A DNA stretch of 64,000 nucleotides from Methanoculleus sp. UBA303 (GCA_002501655.1 DANY01000035.1:87814-151813), one strand, 5' to 3'. Numbered from the stretch's first letter, positions 8,090 to 18,540 are shown. A program made the numbers and translations. The notes: generated by a model not told the origin, from the sequence alone.

Positions 8090-9035
8090 AGGCGACGGCA
8101 TCGGGCACGAGGTCGTCCCCGTCGCCTGCGATATCCTCGCGGCCGTGCGCCCGGACATCGAGTTCTTCGAGGTTGAGGTGGGGTACGGGCGGTGGGAGCG
8201 GACCGGGAGCGCCTGCGGGGAGGAGACGATGGCCGATCTCCGGTCGGCGGACGCCATCCTCTTTGGGGCCGTCACGACGCCGCCTGATCCCGGCTACCGG
8301 AGCGTTCTCCTCCAGATCCGCCACGATCTCGACCTATACGCGAACGTCCGCCCGATTCAGGGCGAGGGGGTCGATATCATCATCGTGCGGGAGAACACCG
8401 AGGGGCTCTACTCCGGCATTGAGTGGACGGAGCCGGACCGGGCCTGCACGGTCCGGGTCGTCTCCCGCCGGGGGAGCGAGCGGATCGCCCGGTATGCCTG
8501 CACCCTCGCGAAACCCCGCCGCCACCTCACCGTCGGCAACAAGGCGAACGTGCTGAAATCGGACTGCCTCTTCGTCGAGATCTGCACGGCGGAGGCTCTC
8601 CGGGCCGGGGTTCCCTGCAGGGCCACCTACATCGACGCCCTCTGCCTCGACCTCCTGATGCACCCGGACCGTTACGATGTGATCGTGACGACCAATATGT
8701 TCGGGGACATCCTCTCCGACGCCGCCGCCTACCTGGTGGGAGGGCTCGGCATGCTTCCGAGCGCCAACATAGGAGAGCGGCATGCTCTCTTTGAGCCCGT
8801 GCACGGGAGCGCCCCTGATATCGCGGGAAAAAACGTGGCGAACCCCATTGCGGCGATCCGGAGCGCCGCGATGCTGCTCTCCCACCTCGGCGACCCTGTA
8901 TCCGGAGCAGCCGTCGAGGAAGCGGTCTCGCGGGTGCTCGGGGCAGGCATCCGCACCCGCGACCTCGGCGGTGCCGCCGGCACCCGGGAGTTCGGGGCAG
9001 CGGTGCTCCGCGAGGTCGGACGGAGGAAGACCTAA
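8067..9035 (+). CDS. aksF: Homoisocitrate dehydrogenase AksF
   Basis: NAD(P)-dependent oxidative decarboxylation of homoisocitrate and its longer homologues, closing each elongation round. 322 residues from ATG 8067 with GGAGGG at 8055-8060. The beta-decarboxylating dehydrogenase features are visible: VVEGDGIGHEVVP at the N-terminus, RENTEGLYSGIEW, NKANVLKSDCLF, DALCLDLLMHP, TNMFGDILSDAAA and EPVHGSAPDIAGK for nucleotide binding. LeuB is the alternative; linkage to aksADE supports AksF. Confidence 0.88.
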   Translation: MVKVAVVEGDGIGHEVVPVACDILAAVRPDIEFFEVEVGYGRWERTGSACGEETMADLRSADAILFGAVTTPPDPGYRSVLLQIRHDLDLYANVRPIQGEGVDIIIVRENTEGLYSGIEWTEPDRACTVRVVSRRGSERIARYACTLAKPRRHLTVGNKANVLKSDCLFVEICTAEALRAGVPCRATYIDALCLDLLMHPDRYDVIVTTNMFGDILSDAAAYLVGGLGMLPSANIGERHALFEPVHGSAPDIAGKNVANPIAAIRSAAMLLSHLGDPVSGAAVEEAVSRVLGAGIRTRDLGGAAGTREFGAAVLREVGRRKT

Positions 9036-9060
9036 ACACTTCTGCGTCGAGGACTACGCT

Positions 9061-9909
9061 ATGGTGCTGGTAGGATGCCACGTCTCCATCGCCGGCTCGA
9101 TCGATCTCGCGGTCGAGAGGGCCCGCGAGCGGGGTTGCGACATGTTTCAGATCTTCTCCCGGAATCCCCGGGGCTGGAAGGCGAAGGACCTCGACCAGGG
9201 GACGGCTGATGCGTTCAGGACGGCGGTGAGTGCATCTGGCCTTGGCCCGGTCGTCGACCACATGCCCTACCTCCCGAACCCGGCCTCGCCCGACGACGAA
9301 ATCTATGATAAATCGGTCGCAGCGCTCACCGGAGAACTCCGGCGATGCGATCTGCTCGGTATACCTTACCTCGTGACCCATCTCGGGCACCACCGCGGCG
9401 CCGGGACCGAAGCAGGGCAGGAACGGGTTGTCGCCGCCATCAACCGGGCACTCACCGATGCCGGGGAGGGCGATGTGATGCTGCTCCTCGAGAATACCGC
9501 CGGGGAGAAGAACAGCGTGGGGTCGACCTTCGCTGACCTCTCCCGGATCCTGGAGGGGGTCGATGCGGCTGAACGAATCGGGATCTGTTTTGACACCTGC
9601 CATGCGTTCGCCGCCGGCTACGACCTCCGGACTGCGGAGGGGATCGAGGTGGCGTTCGGGGAGGTCGATGATCGGATCGGGCTTGCTCGCCTCCGGGTCG
9701 TCCACCTCAACGACTGCAAGGGCGATCTCGGAGGCGGGCTTGACCGGCACGAGCATGTCGGGCTTGGGTCCATCGGGGAGGAGGGGTTCCGGCGCATCCT
9801 CCGCCACCCAGGCGTCCGGAGCCTCCCCCTCATCTGCGAGACGCCGGTGGACGAGCGGCGGGACGATGCCGGGAATATCGCGAAGGTCCGGGAACTCGCG
9901 GGCGCATGA
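9061..9909 (+). CDS. nfo: Endonuclease IV (AP endonuclease)
   Basis: Cleaves 5' of abasic sites in base-excision repair. 282 residues from ATG 9061, beginning MVLVGCHVSIAGS. Metal-site segments are in order: HVSIAG, YLVTHLGHHRGAG, LLENTAGEKNSVG, GICFDTCHAFAAGYD, VVHLNDCKGDLGGGLDRHEH and ICETPVD. Length is standard. It lies 25 bp downstream of aksF in the same direction and may ride on the operon transcript, but has no functional link to coenzyme B. Confidence 0.93.
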   Translation: MVLVGCHVSIAGSIDLAVERARERGCDMFQIFSRNPRGWKAKDLDQGTADAFRTAVSASGLGPVVDHMPYLPNPASPDDEIYDKSVAALTGELRRCDLLGIPYLVTHLGHHRGAGTEAGQERVVAAINRALTDAGEGDVMLLLENTAGEKNSVGSTFADLSRILEGVDAAERIGICFDTCHAFAAGYDLRTAEGIEVAFGEVDDRIGLARLRVVHLNDCKGDLGGGLDRHEHVGLGSIGEEGFRRILRHPGVRSLPLICETPVDERRDDAGNIAKVRELAGA

Positions 9910-10035
9910 GCGCCCCCAGGCCGCTCGCCACCGGGGGTACTGTGTCCAATTGTGTGGAGCGAAACCTGCCTCCGTTTTTATTTTCAAACTATTATAATAA
10001 TGCCCGATATCTGCGTTAAAGCCGCCCGCCGCAAG

Positions 10036-10049
10036 GGATATATATTTAT
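10036..10049 (+). promoter_or_regulatory. TATA box of the PKD/beta-propeller surface gene
   Basis: GGATATATATTTATG in an otherwise GC-rich spacer. It is about 170 nt before the chosen start codon, implying an untranslated leader of roughly 150 nt, unusually long for this genome. Confidence 0.55.
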
Positions 10050-10220
10050 GTCACTATCCTGCAACTCACGAACCCTTTAATCCGGCGGGATACCGGCAAT
10101 TCTCCGGCACTCCGCAGGATCTCCGTTTGCATGCCGGTGGAGGAGGGCTACCTCTCCACCCCGCCTGCAGACACCATCGCATGGGACGAAAGGGGGCGTT
10201 CTCATCGTGGTGATCAGAGA

Positions 10221-13200
10221 ATGGCTGAATGTAAAACGCTGATATTAGTCTGTGCCGTCATCGTCATCGGACTGCTGGCGCCGCCCGTTCTGGCGGTGGA
10301 GGCGGCCCCGGGGGATACGGTACTTTTCTGCACTGCCCGGGGATCGCAGGAGCATCCTGATATAGACGGGCATATGGTCGTCTGGGAAGACGGCCGGGAC
10401 GGGAAATATATCTACTACTCCACCGCTCCCGGCAGCGGAGGCCGGAGGATTACCGGTGGCTACGCCGAGCAGCGGTACCCGTCCGTCTCGGGGAATTTTA
10501 TTGTCTGGGAGGATCGGCGACACGGGAATTGGGAGATCTACCTCTTCTCGCCCTCCGGCGGGGAGAGGCGGATCACCAACAGCACGACCAACCAGAGGAT
10601 GCCCGTCGTCCACGGGGACCACGCCGTCTGGTACGATACGCGAGAGGGGGGTGTCGATATCTGCCTCTACAACATCGAGACAGGCCGGGAAACCTATCTT
10701 GATTGCTCGCCGGTGACCGAATGGAAGCCCGCGCTCTCGGATGAGTACGTCGTCTGGGAGGAGATCACCGGGGGCGGCGACATCTGGACGTACGATATCC
10801 TGACCGGAAAGAAGCAACGGATCACCCGGAACGATGCGCGGCAGGCATACCCGGCGATCTCCGGGACCCGGATCGTCTGGGAAGACTACCGGAACGGACT
10901 GCCTGATATCTATATGTACGATCTCGATGATGGCCAGGAATATCGCATCACCGACGATCCTGCCGCCCAGGTCTCTCCGGCGATCGGCGGGGACCTCATC
11001 GCCTGGGAGGATAAGCGGGGCGGACTCTGGGATATTTACCTGTACGACCTTAGTATCGGGGTCGAAATGTCGGTCTGCACCGCCAGGAACGAACAACTCT
11101 TTCCGTCGGTCTCCGGGGACAGGATAGTCTGGCAGGATAAACGGAGCGGAGAATGGAAGGTCTATATCTTCACCTACACCGGCGGAGCACCCCCGGAGGC
11201 GGAGTTTTCGGCAGACCCGGCCGCTGGCACGATCCCGCTCACCGTCCGGTTTATCGATCGGTCCACCGGCAGCCCGGAGGACTGGAAGTGGGAGTTCGGT
11301 GACGGGGGTTCGTCGACGGAAAGAAACCCGGTGCACACCTACAAGAGCCCCGGTGAGTATTCGGTCTCGCTCAGGGTGAGCGGCCGGTTCGGGTCCGACA
11401 CTGTCACAAAGACCGGTCTTGTCCGTGCAAAATTGCCGAGACCCCCGGCCGCCGGTTTCTCCGCCGCGCCGGTATCGGGGGGTACGCCTCTCGTCGTGCA
11501 GTTCACGGACAAATCGGCGAACAGCCCTGCCACCTGGCTCTGGGACTTCGGGGACGGCGCAACATCGAACGACCGGAACCCGGAGCATACCTACGCGGCA
11601 GTCGGGACCTACAGCGTCAGCCTGACCGCCGGCAACGCGGCAGGCAGCGCGAACATCACGAAACCTGCCTACATCACTGTTGTCGAGCCTCCGATAGCCT
11701 CGTTCCAGGCCGATACCCTGAACGGGACCGCACCGTTCACCGTCAGGTTCTCGGACACCTCGACCGGCGATGTTAAAGCCTGGTCATGGCGTTTCGGTGA
11801 CGGCGGGACTTCCTCCGCGCAGAACCCGGAGCACACCTACCTCGCCGCCGGCACCTACACCGTCTCGCTTGAGGTCGAGAACCCGGCCGGGAGCGATACC
11901 GAGACGAAGAGCGGCTACATCACCTTGATCGGGCGGCCGCTCGCGGCATTCACCGTGAACGCGACGGTTGGGACCGCCCCGCTCGCAGTCGGGTTTGCGG
12001 ATGCATCAGCGGGGGACCCGGCATCATGGTCGTGGGTCTTCGGTGACGGGGGATCGTCTGCCGACCGGAACCCCGTTCACGAGTACCAGGCGCCCGGGAC
12101 CTATACCGTCTCCCTGACCGTTGCAAACGATGCGGGAGAGAACACGACGGTTCGGGCAGGCTACATCACGGTCCTCGAACCGCTGACCGCAGACTTCACT
12201 GCCAACGTGACCCGGGGGGCCGCCCCGCTCGCGGTCGGGTTTGCGGATGCGTCGGTCGGGAAGCCTGCGTCTTGGTTCTGGGACTTCGGCGACAAAAAGA
12301 CTTCTACCTTACCTGATCCTGTCCATGTATTCGAAGAACCCGGGACCTATACCGTCAGCCTGACAATCTCCGAGGGCGGTAACAACTCCACGAAAGTCCT
12401 GCAGATCCGCGCCTTTGGCCCGCCCGCCGCAGGGTTCAGTGCCGTGCCTCTCAACGGGACGGCCCCCCTCACGGTTACGTTTACCGATACGTCTGCCGGG
12501 GAACCTTCCTCCTGGCTCTGGGACTTTGGCGACGGTGCAACGTCAACCGACCGCCATCCCTCGCACACTTACACCGCTGCCGGGAACTACACCGTCAACC
12601 TGACCTCAGGGAACGTCGCCGGGAGCAGCACCACGGTGAAGACCGGGTACATAATCGTCCGTCCCGCCCCGGCAACGCCGACCCCGACCTCGACGCAGAC
12701 ATCGACAGGCGGCGGTGGCGGCGGTGGCGGCAGTTATGGCTGGGTAAACCAGGGCTGGAGCACGCCGGCTCCGACCCCTACCCCTACCGCGAACACGACA
12801 TCGACCGCCGTTCCCGGAGAGGCTGAGCCCGGCCGGCTGCCCCTCGGGGAGACCGGTCTCGTGGAACGGTTCGTCCGGGTCAGCTCGCCTGACGGTGTTG
12901 TGAGCCTCGCCATTGTGGAGGGCGTCAGGGCGGTTGACGCCGCCGGGAACCCGCTTCGCGCGGTGACCATCGAGCATCTCGATTCGGCTGACGTACCCCC
13001 GGTTCCCGGCGTGGGGGCGTATGCGTTTGCCGGGTATGCCTGCCTCCTTGGGCCGGAGGGGGCCGCCTTTTCACCGCCGGTGACCCTGGCATTCAACTTC
13101 ACGGAGGGAGAGTGGGATACAGTCTCCGGCGGGCAGAACAGGCTCGTGGCGCAGTGGTACAACCGGTCGACGGAGACCTGGGAGGAGGTCCCCACCACCA

Positions 13201-13427
13201 TCTATCCGGAGACGCGGAGCATCGCGGCCGAAGTGTCACATTTCAGCCTGTATGCGCTCTTTGTCGAAGTTCCCGGTGGCGGCGCGGCGCAGGTGGTCGC
13301 GGCCGGCAACCTCCCGCAACCGGAGACCGGCCCGGATCCCGGGTATGCGCACCTTGTCCCGGGCCTTCTTGCCCTCATCATCGTGGGGGCGGGGGCGTAC
13401 CTCTACTACCGGAAGGGAAACTCCTGA
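10221..13427 (+). CDS. Large surface protein: beta-propeller plus six PKD domains
   Basis: 1068 residues. The start at ATG 10221 is chosen because GGTGATCA, complementary to the archaeal 16S tail, lies just upstream and a clean signal peptide (AECKTLILVCAVIVIGLL) follows. Residues about 35-330 are repeats of the form VVWEDxRxGxxxIYxY, a TolB/WD40-like propeller. Six PKD domains follow, each with W-x-F-G-D-G and a NPxHTY turn. Then come a T/P-rich and poly-Gly linker, a beta domain like those found before C-terminal anchors, and a terminal membrane helix (LVPGLLALIIVGAGAYLYY) with a basic tail. It is probably S-layer associated or adhesive, membrane-anchored outside the cell. Confidence 0.85.
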   Translation: MAECKTLILVCAVIVIGLLAPPVLAVEAAPGDTVLFCTARGSQEHPDIDGHMVVWEDGRDGKYIYYSTAPGSGGRRITGGYAEQRYPSVSGNFIVWEDRRHGNWEIYLFSPSGGERRITNSTTNQRMPVVHGDHAVWYDTREGGVDICLYNIETGRETYLDCSPVTEWKPALSDEYVVWEEITGGGDIWTYDILTGKKQRITRNDARQAYPAISGTRIVWEDYRNGLPDIYMYDLDDGQEYRITDDPAAQVSPAIGGDLIAWEDKRGGLWDIYLYDLSIGVEMSVCTARNEQLFPSVSGDRIVWQDKRSGEWKVYIFTYTGGAPPEAEFSADPAAGTIPLTVRFIDRSTGSPEDWKWEFGDGGSSTERNPVHTYKSPGEYSVSLRVSGRFGSDTVTKTGLVRAKLPRPPAAGFSAAPVSGGTPLVVQFTDKSANSPATWLWDFGDGATSNDRNPEHTYAAVGTYSVSLTAGNAAGSANITKPAYITVVEPPIASFQADTLNGTAPFTVRFSDTSTGDVKAWSWRFGDGGTSSAQNPEHTYLAAGTYTVSLEVENPAGSDTETKSGYITLIGRPLAAFTVNATVGTAPLAVGFADASAGDPASWSWVFGDGGSSADRNPVHEYQAPGTYTVSLTVANDAGENTTVRAGYITVLEPLTADFTANVTRGAAPLAVGFADASVGKPASWFWDFGDKKTSTLPDPVHVFEEPGTYTVSLTISEGGNNSTKVLQIRAFGPPAAGFSAVPLNGTAPLTVTFTDTSAGEPSSWLWDFGDGATSTDRHPSHTYTAAGNYTVNLTSGNVAGSSTTVKTGYIIVRPAPATPTPTSTQTSTGGGGGGGGSYGWVNQGWSTPAPTPTPTANTTSTAVPGEAEPGRLPLGETGLVERFVRVSSPDGVVSLAIVEGVRAVDAAGNPLRAVTIEHLDSADVPPVPGVGAYAFAGYACLLGPEGAAFSPPVTLAFNFTEGEWDTVSGGQNRLVAQWYNRSTETWEEVPTTIYPETRSIAAEVSHFSLYALFVEVPGGGAAQVVAAGNLPQPETGPDPGYAHLVPGLLALIIVGAGAYLYYRKGNS

Positions 13428-13469
13428 AACATCTTTGAAGCAGCAAAAACGTGAATGAGGGATGGAGGG

Positions 13470-14720
13470 TTATCCTCTCCGCTTCCTTCCCGCGAGCAGG
13501 AGGAGGAGCGCCGCCCCGGCCGCCGCCGCACCGAATCCCGGTGCCGCCGGGGTGGGTCCTGCTGTCTCCTCGAGATTGACCATCCAGGCGGCGCTGGTGT
13601 CGGGTGCTAGGAACCGGATGCCTGCAAGGGTGTAGCCGCCGGGAGCGCTACAGGCCGCGTAGACTCTGGCGCCCGGGAACGTCGTGTTCCACTGGACTGC
13701 CCCGTCCGCATCGGTTCCGAGGGCGAAGCCCTCCCCGCTTCTGATATCAGTGCCTGCGACCATGTATCCCCCGGCGGGTCGCAGGGCGACGGCGTAGCCG
13801 GCGAGGCCCTCTATGTTCCGGATCCAGATCTCCTCACCCTGCGCGTCAACGAGACCATACCAGTAGTTCCCGGAGTAGACGAACCCGCCGTCGCCGGTCT
13901 CCTTGACATCGAAGATGACTGGCGCCGCGTAATTCTTCTTCCAGAGTATGTTGCCGTCGGCGTCGAGACGGACGAGGAAGGCGTCCCCTCTGTCGTTGTT
14001 GAAGGGTGACTTTGTGCCCCCGATGATGTACCCTCCATCGGCGGTCATTATGCCTGTGTTCGCGGCTGCGCCGGGGAATGTCCGGTTCCAGATAGGCGTG
14101 CCGTTGCTGTCGGTCTTCGTTATGACCGCGGTCGTGTCATCGGCCGACCCTTGGGGGTTCCAGAGCCATCCGGTGACGACGTATCCGCCGTCAGCGGTCG
14201 GCTGGACAGCCGAGACCTTCTCCCACGGCAGAACCTGTCGCCACTCCTCCTTCCCGGCGGCGTCGGTCCTGATCAGGAGCGAACTGCCCTGGTGGGTGAA
14301 GTTCTGCTCCGACCCGGTCGTGGCGTTGTAGCCAGCGACAATGTAACTCCCATCGGCGCTCTCTGCAACAGAGACTGCCGCCATGGCGGGCAGCCTCTGC
14401 ATCCATACCTCGTTCCCCCGGCTATCGGTCTTTGCGAGCAGCAGGTCTTCCCTGCCCCCGAAGAGCTCCGTAAGGGCAGAGCCGAGAGCGATGTAGCCGC
14501 CGTCCGCGGTGCTTGCAACGGCATCGAATTTATTGTTCTCCTCCGGTGAGAATGTCACATTCCAGGCGACCGGTGGGGCGGTCTCTGCCGCAGAGGCAAC
14601 CACGGTCGTCAGCATCACTGCGATGAGCAGTGCCGCCATGATCATCCCCGGCTGCCGGAAGTATCGGTATCGTTGTGTCATGGAATCGATCATTGGTGCG
14701 GTGCAGCACGCAAAAAACAT
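13470..14720 (-). CDS. PGF-CTERM-type surface beta-propeller protein
   Basis: 416 residues. The start at 14720 is supported by AGGAGGAGG eight bases upstream on the minus strand, giving a long n-region before the hydrophobic signal segment IMAALLIAVMLTTVVASA. The body is about seven repeats of the type TADGGYIxxG and KTDxxGNxxWxxxxP, a propeller. It ends TPAAPGFGAAAAGAALLLLLAG followed by RKRRG, that is a PGF motif, a hydrophobic stretch and basic residues. This is the layout cleaved and lipid-attached by archaeosortase A in PGF-CTERM proteins. Convergent with the PKD protein and divergent from endA. Confidence 0.85.
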   Translation of the reverse strand: MFFACCTAPMIDSMTQRYRYFRQPGMIMAALLIAVMLTTVVASAAETAPPVAWNVTFSPEENNKFDAVASTADGGYIALGSALTELFGGREDLLLAKTDSRGNEVWMQRLPAMAAVSVAESADGSYIVAGYNATTGSEQNFTHQGSSLLIRTDAAGKEEWRQVLPWEKVSAVQPTADGGYVVTGWLWNPQGSADDTTAVITKTDSNGTPIWNRTFPGAAANTGIMTADGGYIIGGTKSPFNNDRGDAFLVRLDADGNILWKKNYAAPVIFDVKETGDGGFVYSGNYWYGLVDAQGEEIWIRNIEGLAGYAVALRPAGGYMVAGTDIRSGEGFALGTDADGAVQWNTTFPGARVYAACSAPGGYTLAGIRFLAPDTSAAWMVNLEETAGPTPAAPGFGAAAAGAALLLLLAGRKRRG

Positions 14721-14813
14721 AGTGGTTCCTCCTCCTGTGTGTCGGGTGCCCTTGCCCGTGTACCGGCGTGCGGCAATCCATTAATGAACGTGAACTCCCA
14801 ATAGTTCTAGCAC

Positions 14814-15824
14814 GTGTTGGCGACATTTGACGGAACCTGGGTGCGCCTCGGTAGCGAAGGACGCACACTCTACGAGCAGGGCGGCTATGGCAGACTGGAG
14901 GGAACCGGTCTCCGGCTCTCTCCGGAAGAGGCGCTCTACCTCATGGAGCGCAACAAGATCGATGTGAAAGATTTCGGCTTTGACACCCTGCTCGGTCTCT
15001 TCGCCGGCCAGCCGAACTTTGTCCGCAGGTATCTCGTCTACCGCGACATCCGCGAGCGGGGCTACGTGGTTCAGCCCGGCCCGCACGACTTCCGTGTCTT
15101 TCGTCGCGGCCATAAGCCCGGGGTCGGAAAGTCCCAGTACCTGATCCGGGTCCTCTCCGAACGGGACCTCATAGACTTCGAGCAGGTGAGCCAGGACGTG
15201 CTCACTGCGGTCAACATGAGAAAACAGTACCTCCTCGCGGTCGTGGACGACGAGGACGAACAGACCTACTATGAGGTGCGGGTGCAGGACCTTCCGGGGC
15301 TCGGGGAGCCGGCCGGGTGCAGCAGACCGGTCGAGGCCTCCCTCTTCGGGACCTATGCGCTGGCTCACCTACCCCCGGGAACCCCGCTCGAAGAGGACTG
15401 GTACGGCAAACGGCTCGACACCGAGAGGTTGCTGCTCCGCCCGGTCGAATCGATCTTTCTCATGCGCCAGCAGTGTCTCTCGATCACGCGGGATGAAGAG
15501 CCGATGACCGCAGAGCAGTTCCTCGATGCGGTGGCGGAGAAGGATGTCGAGATCCGGGAGAAAGAACGGGTCTTCTCCGACCTCCGGGAGAAGGGCTACA
15601 TCCCCCGGACCGGATACAAGTTCGGCCACCACTTCCGTGTCTACTCCGGGAAGAAGACTCACTCCGAGATGCTTGTCCACGCCATTCCGTCCGGGACCTC
15701 CACGCCGATGAGCGCCGTCTCCCGCTCGGTCAGGCTTGCTCACAGCGTCAAAAAGAAGATGTTGTTTGCCTGCATATACAATACCGATATCAGATACGTC
15801 GAATTCGCCCGAATAAAACTGTGA
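14814..15824 (+). CDS. endA: tRNA-splicing endonuclease, two-repeat (dimeric) type
   Basis: Cuts bulge-helix-bulge introns in pre-tRNA. 336 residues from GTG 14814. It is a fused tandem of two endonuclease units: a degenerate N-terminal copy (YLVYRDIRERGYVVQPG then HDFRVF) and an active C-terminal copy with FSDLREKGYIPRTGYKFG (catalytic Tyr), HHFRVY (His) and SVRLAHSVKKKM (Lys). Double length is the alpha2 architecture of Euryarchaeota. The trpS start is 10 bp downstream, so the two are almost certainly cotranscribed. Confidence 0.92.
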   Translation: MLATFDGTWVRLGSEGRTLYEQGGYGRLEGTGLRLSPEEALYLMERNKIDVKDFGFDTLLGLFAGQPNFVRRYLVYRDIRERGYVVQPGPHDFRVFRRGHKPGVGKSQYLIRVLSERDLIDFEQVSQDVLTAVNMRKQYLLAVVDDEDEQTYYEVRVQDLPGLGEPAGCSRPVEASLFGTYALAHLPPGTPLEEDWYGKRLDTERLLLRPVESIFLMRQQCLSITRDEEPMTAEQFLDAVAEKDVEIREKERVFSDLREKGYIPRTGYKFGHHFRVYSGKKTHSEMLVHAIPSGTSTPMSAVSRSVRLAHSVKKKMLFACIYNTDIRYVEFARIKL

Positions 15825-15834
15825 GCGTCAGATC

Positions 15835-17103
15835 ATGCAGTCCGGAATGAATCCGTGGTCGAGTAACCAGACCATCGATGTGGATCGACTCTTTGCCGAG
15901 TTCGGCATCGGGCCGATCGGTGAGGTCGCGCGAAGGCTTCCCGAGGTACCGCCGTTTATGCGCAGGGGTGTTGTCGTCGGACACCGGGACTACCAGCTGG
16001 TCGTCGATGCCATCCGGAACCGCACCCCGTTTCATGTTCTGACCGGCTTCATGCCGTCGGGTCTCCCGCACCTCGGGCACCTGATGGTGATGAAGGAAGT
16101 GGTCTGGCACGTCCAGCAGGGGGGGAACGGCTACGTCGCCATCGCGGATCGGGAGGCGCACGCAGTTCGCGGCATCTCCTGGGAGAAGTGCCGCGAGTTC
16201 GGCCGCGAGTACCTCAAGGCCCTCTTTGCCCTCGGGTTTGAGGGCACGACCTACTACCAGAGCAAGAATGAGCGCTTAAAAGATCTCGCGTTTGAGGCCT
16301 CCACGAAGGTGAACTTCTCGGAACTGGCGGCTATATACGGGTTTGGGCCCGAGACCTCACTCTCCCACGCCATGAGCGTCGTCACCCAGGTGGCCGACAT
16401 CCTCTTCCCGCAGCTCGATGCGGGGCCTGCTCCAACAGTCGTCCCGGTCGGCCTCGACCAGGACCCACACATCCGGCTCACCCGGGACGTGGCCTATAAA
16501 CTTAGAATGTTCACGGTCGAGGACCGTGGTGACCACATCAGTGTCCGGTCGAAGAACGCACCGGCAGAGGCCCTTGAGGCCGTGTGCCGTGCGTTCCCGG
16601 GCTCGAAGAAGTACGCGGGCCACGTAGACGTCAGGGGCCTGCCGCCGGCCCGGGTGGAGAATGCTGTCCGGGAGATCGAGATCGCCCATGGGGGGTTCGG
16701 GTTCTACCTGCCCTCATCGACCTACCACATCTTCATGCCCGGACTCCAGGGCGGAAAGATGTCGAGCAGCGTGCCTGAGAGTTTGTTCGGGTTCTACGAG
16801 TCCGACAGGTCGGTCAAGAAGAAGGTTATGGCGGCGCTGACCGGCGGGCGGATGACGCTTGAGGAGCAGAGGCGTCTTGGGGGCGAGCCTGACCGCTGCT
16901 CGGTCTACCTCTTAAATCTCTTCCACATGCTCGAGGACGACGTGGAACTCGCTGACCTGCGCCGCCGGTGCGAGAGCGGCGAACTCACCTGCGGGCAGTG
17001 CAAGAAAGAGACGCTGGAGCGTGTGCAGGCGTTTCTCGTGGATTTGCGGGATAAGATGGATGCAGTCGAACACCTTGCAGAGGAGGTGGAACGGTGGAAC
17101 TGA
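15835..17103 (+). CDS. trpS: Tryptophanyl-tRNA synthetase
   Basis: Class I synthetase charging tRNA-Trp. 422 residues with the HIGH-equivalent GFMPSGLPHLGHLM, the binding-pocket segment VPVGLDQDPHIRLTRDVA, and GGKMSSS as the KMSKS loop; the C-terminus contains GELTCGQCKKE, typical of archaeal TrpRS. ATG 15835 is used; a second ATG at 15847 is possible. The last 10 bp overlap pheS. Confidence 0.95.
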   Translation: MQSGMNPWSSNQTIDVDRLFAEFGIGPIGEVARRLPEVPPFMRRGVVVGHRDYQLVVDAIRNRTPFHVLTGFMPSGLPHLGHLMVMKEVVWHVQQGGNGYVAIADREAHAVRGISWEKCREFGREYLKALFALGFEGTTYYQSKNERLKDLAFEASTKVNFSELAAIYGFGPETSLSHAMSVVTQVADILFPQLDAGPAPTVVPVGLDQDPHIRLTRDVAYKLRMFTVEDRGDHISVRSKNAPAEALEAVCRAFPGSKKYAGHVDVRGLPPARVENAVREIEIAHGGFGFYLPSSTYHIFMPGLQGGKMSSSVPESLFGFYESDRSVKKKVMAALTGGRMTLEEQRRLGGEPDRCSVYLLNLFHMLEDDVELADLRRRCESGELTCGQCKKETLERVQAFLVDLRDKMDAVEHLAEEVERWN

Positions 17104-18539
17104 CGCTGAATGAGAAGAAACTTCTGGTCGCCCTGGGCCCGGTCGGGTCGGCCGACGTGGCCACCCTTGCGGACCTGATGGATACCCGCCGGGAGGCGGT
17201 GGTGCAGTATGCGAACCTCGCCGGCGAGCGGGGGCTTGTTGATGTGGAGAAGCACGTCTCCCGGCGGTATACCCCGACTGCGGAGGGCCGGGCCTACGTC
17301 GGGAAGGGCCTCCCCGAGCGGCAGGTGCTCGAGAGTTTCGGGGAGACGATCCCGATGCGGGATCTTCAAGCGCACCCGCTTGCAAAGATCGGGATCGGCT
17401 GGATGCGGAAGAAGGGCTGGGTCGTCATCCGGGACGGGGTCGTGCAGAAGACCGGTAACGCCTTCCCGGGGCCCGATGAAGCCGCGTTTGCCCGGGTGAG
17501 CGAGAACGGCGCCGTCGAGGACGGCGAGGGTGTCACCGACCTCGCAAGACGCGGGCTCGTGCAGGAGGAGGAGACCGTCACTTACACCGTCTTGATAACG
17601 CCCTCGGGCCGGGAACTCCTCGCTAAAGGGCTTGACCTGCAGGAGGAAGTGGGCACGCTCACCCGCGACCAGATCCTCTCCGGTGCGTGGAAGGACCTCC
17701 CCCTCCGGCGCTACAACGTGGATAAACTCCCGAAGCGCGCCTACCCCGGGAAGACCCATCCCTACCAGCGCCTCCTCGACGAGATGCGCCGCGTCCTCCT
17801 CGATATGGGGTTTACAGAGATGGCGGGTGGGATCGTGCAGAGTTCGTTCTGGAACTTCGACGCTCTCTTCCAGCCGCAGGATCACCCGGCGCGTGAGATG
17901 CAGGACACCTTCTTCCTCGGCGAACGCTGGCCGCTCCCGCCAGGGTATGAGCATATCCGCGATATGCACGAGCATGGCGGCGAGACCTCGTCAGCCGGGT
18001 GGGGAGGCACCTGGAGCGCCGCAAAGGCGGAGCAGTGTGTGCTTCGGACCCACACGACGGGCCTCTCCATCCAGCACCTGGCGGAGCACCAAAAGCCCCC
18101 GGTGAAGGCGTTCTGTATCGGCAGGGTCTATCGGCGGGAGGCTATCGACCCCACCCACCTCGCGGAGTTCGAGCAGCTCGAAGGCATCGTGATGGACGAA
18201 GGGGTCAACTTCCGCCACCTCCTTGGATACTTAAAAGAGTTCTACGGGAAGATGGGCTTTGAGAAGGTCCGGTTCCGCCCCGGCTACTTCCCCTACACCG
18301 AGCCCTCCGTGGAGCCTGAAGTCTATGTCGACGGCCTCGGCTGGGTGGAACTCGGCGGAGCGGGCATATTCCGGCAGGAAGTGACGGCACCGTTCGGGAT
18401 CGAGCACCCGGTGCTCGCGTGGGGCCTCGGGATCAGCCGGGTGGCGATGCTGAGGCTCGGGCTCCGCGATCTCAGGCAACTCTATCGGAGCGACGTCGAG
18501 TGGGTCCGGGAGACGCCCACCTACGGCGGGAGGCGGTGA
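17094..18539 (+). CDS. pheS: Phenylalanyl-tRNA synthetase alpha subunit
   Basis: Catalytic class II subunit of the alpha2beta2 enzyme. 481 residues from GTG 17094, inside the end of trpS. An N-terminal winged-helix segment of about 80 residues ([14 protein letters not shown]...) is typical of archaeal PheS. The catalytic core has [19 protein letters not shown] (motif 1), [20 protein letters not shown] (motif 2) and [15 protein letters not shown] (motif 3). pheT follows after 1 bp. Confidence 0.95.
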   Translation: MELTLNEKKLLVALGPVGSADVATLADLMDTRREAVVQYANLAGERGLVDVEKHVSRRYTPTAEGRAYVGKGLPERQVLESFGETIPMRDLQAHPLAKIGIGWMRKKGWVVIRDGVVQKTGNAFPGPDEAAFARVSENGAVEDGEGVTDLARRGLVQEEETVTYTVLITPSGRELLAKGLDLQEEVGTLTRDQILSGAWKDLPLRRYNVDKLPKRAYPGKTHPYQRLLDEMRRVLLDMGFTEMAGGIVQSSFWNFDALFQPQDHPAREMQDTFFLGERWPLPPGYEHIRDMHEHGGETSSAGWGGTWSAAKAEQCVLRTHTTGLSIQHLAEHQKPPVKAFCIGRVYRREAIDPTHLAEFEQLEGIVMDEGVNFRHLLGYLKEFYGKMGFEKVRFRPGYFPYTEPSVEPEVYVDGLGWVELGGAGIFRQEVTAPFGIEHPVLAWGLGISRVAMLRLGLRDLRQLYRSDVEWVRETPTYGGRR

Positions 18540-18540
18540 T

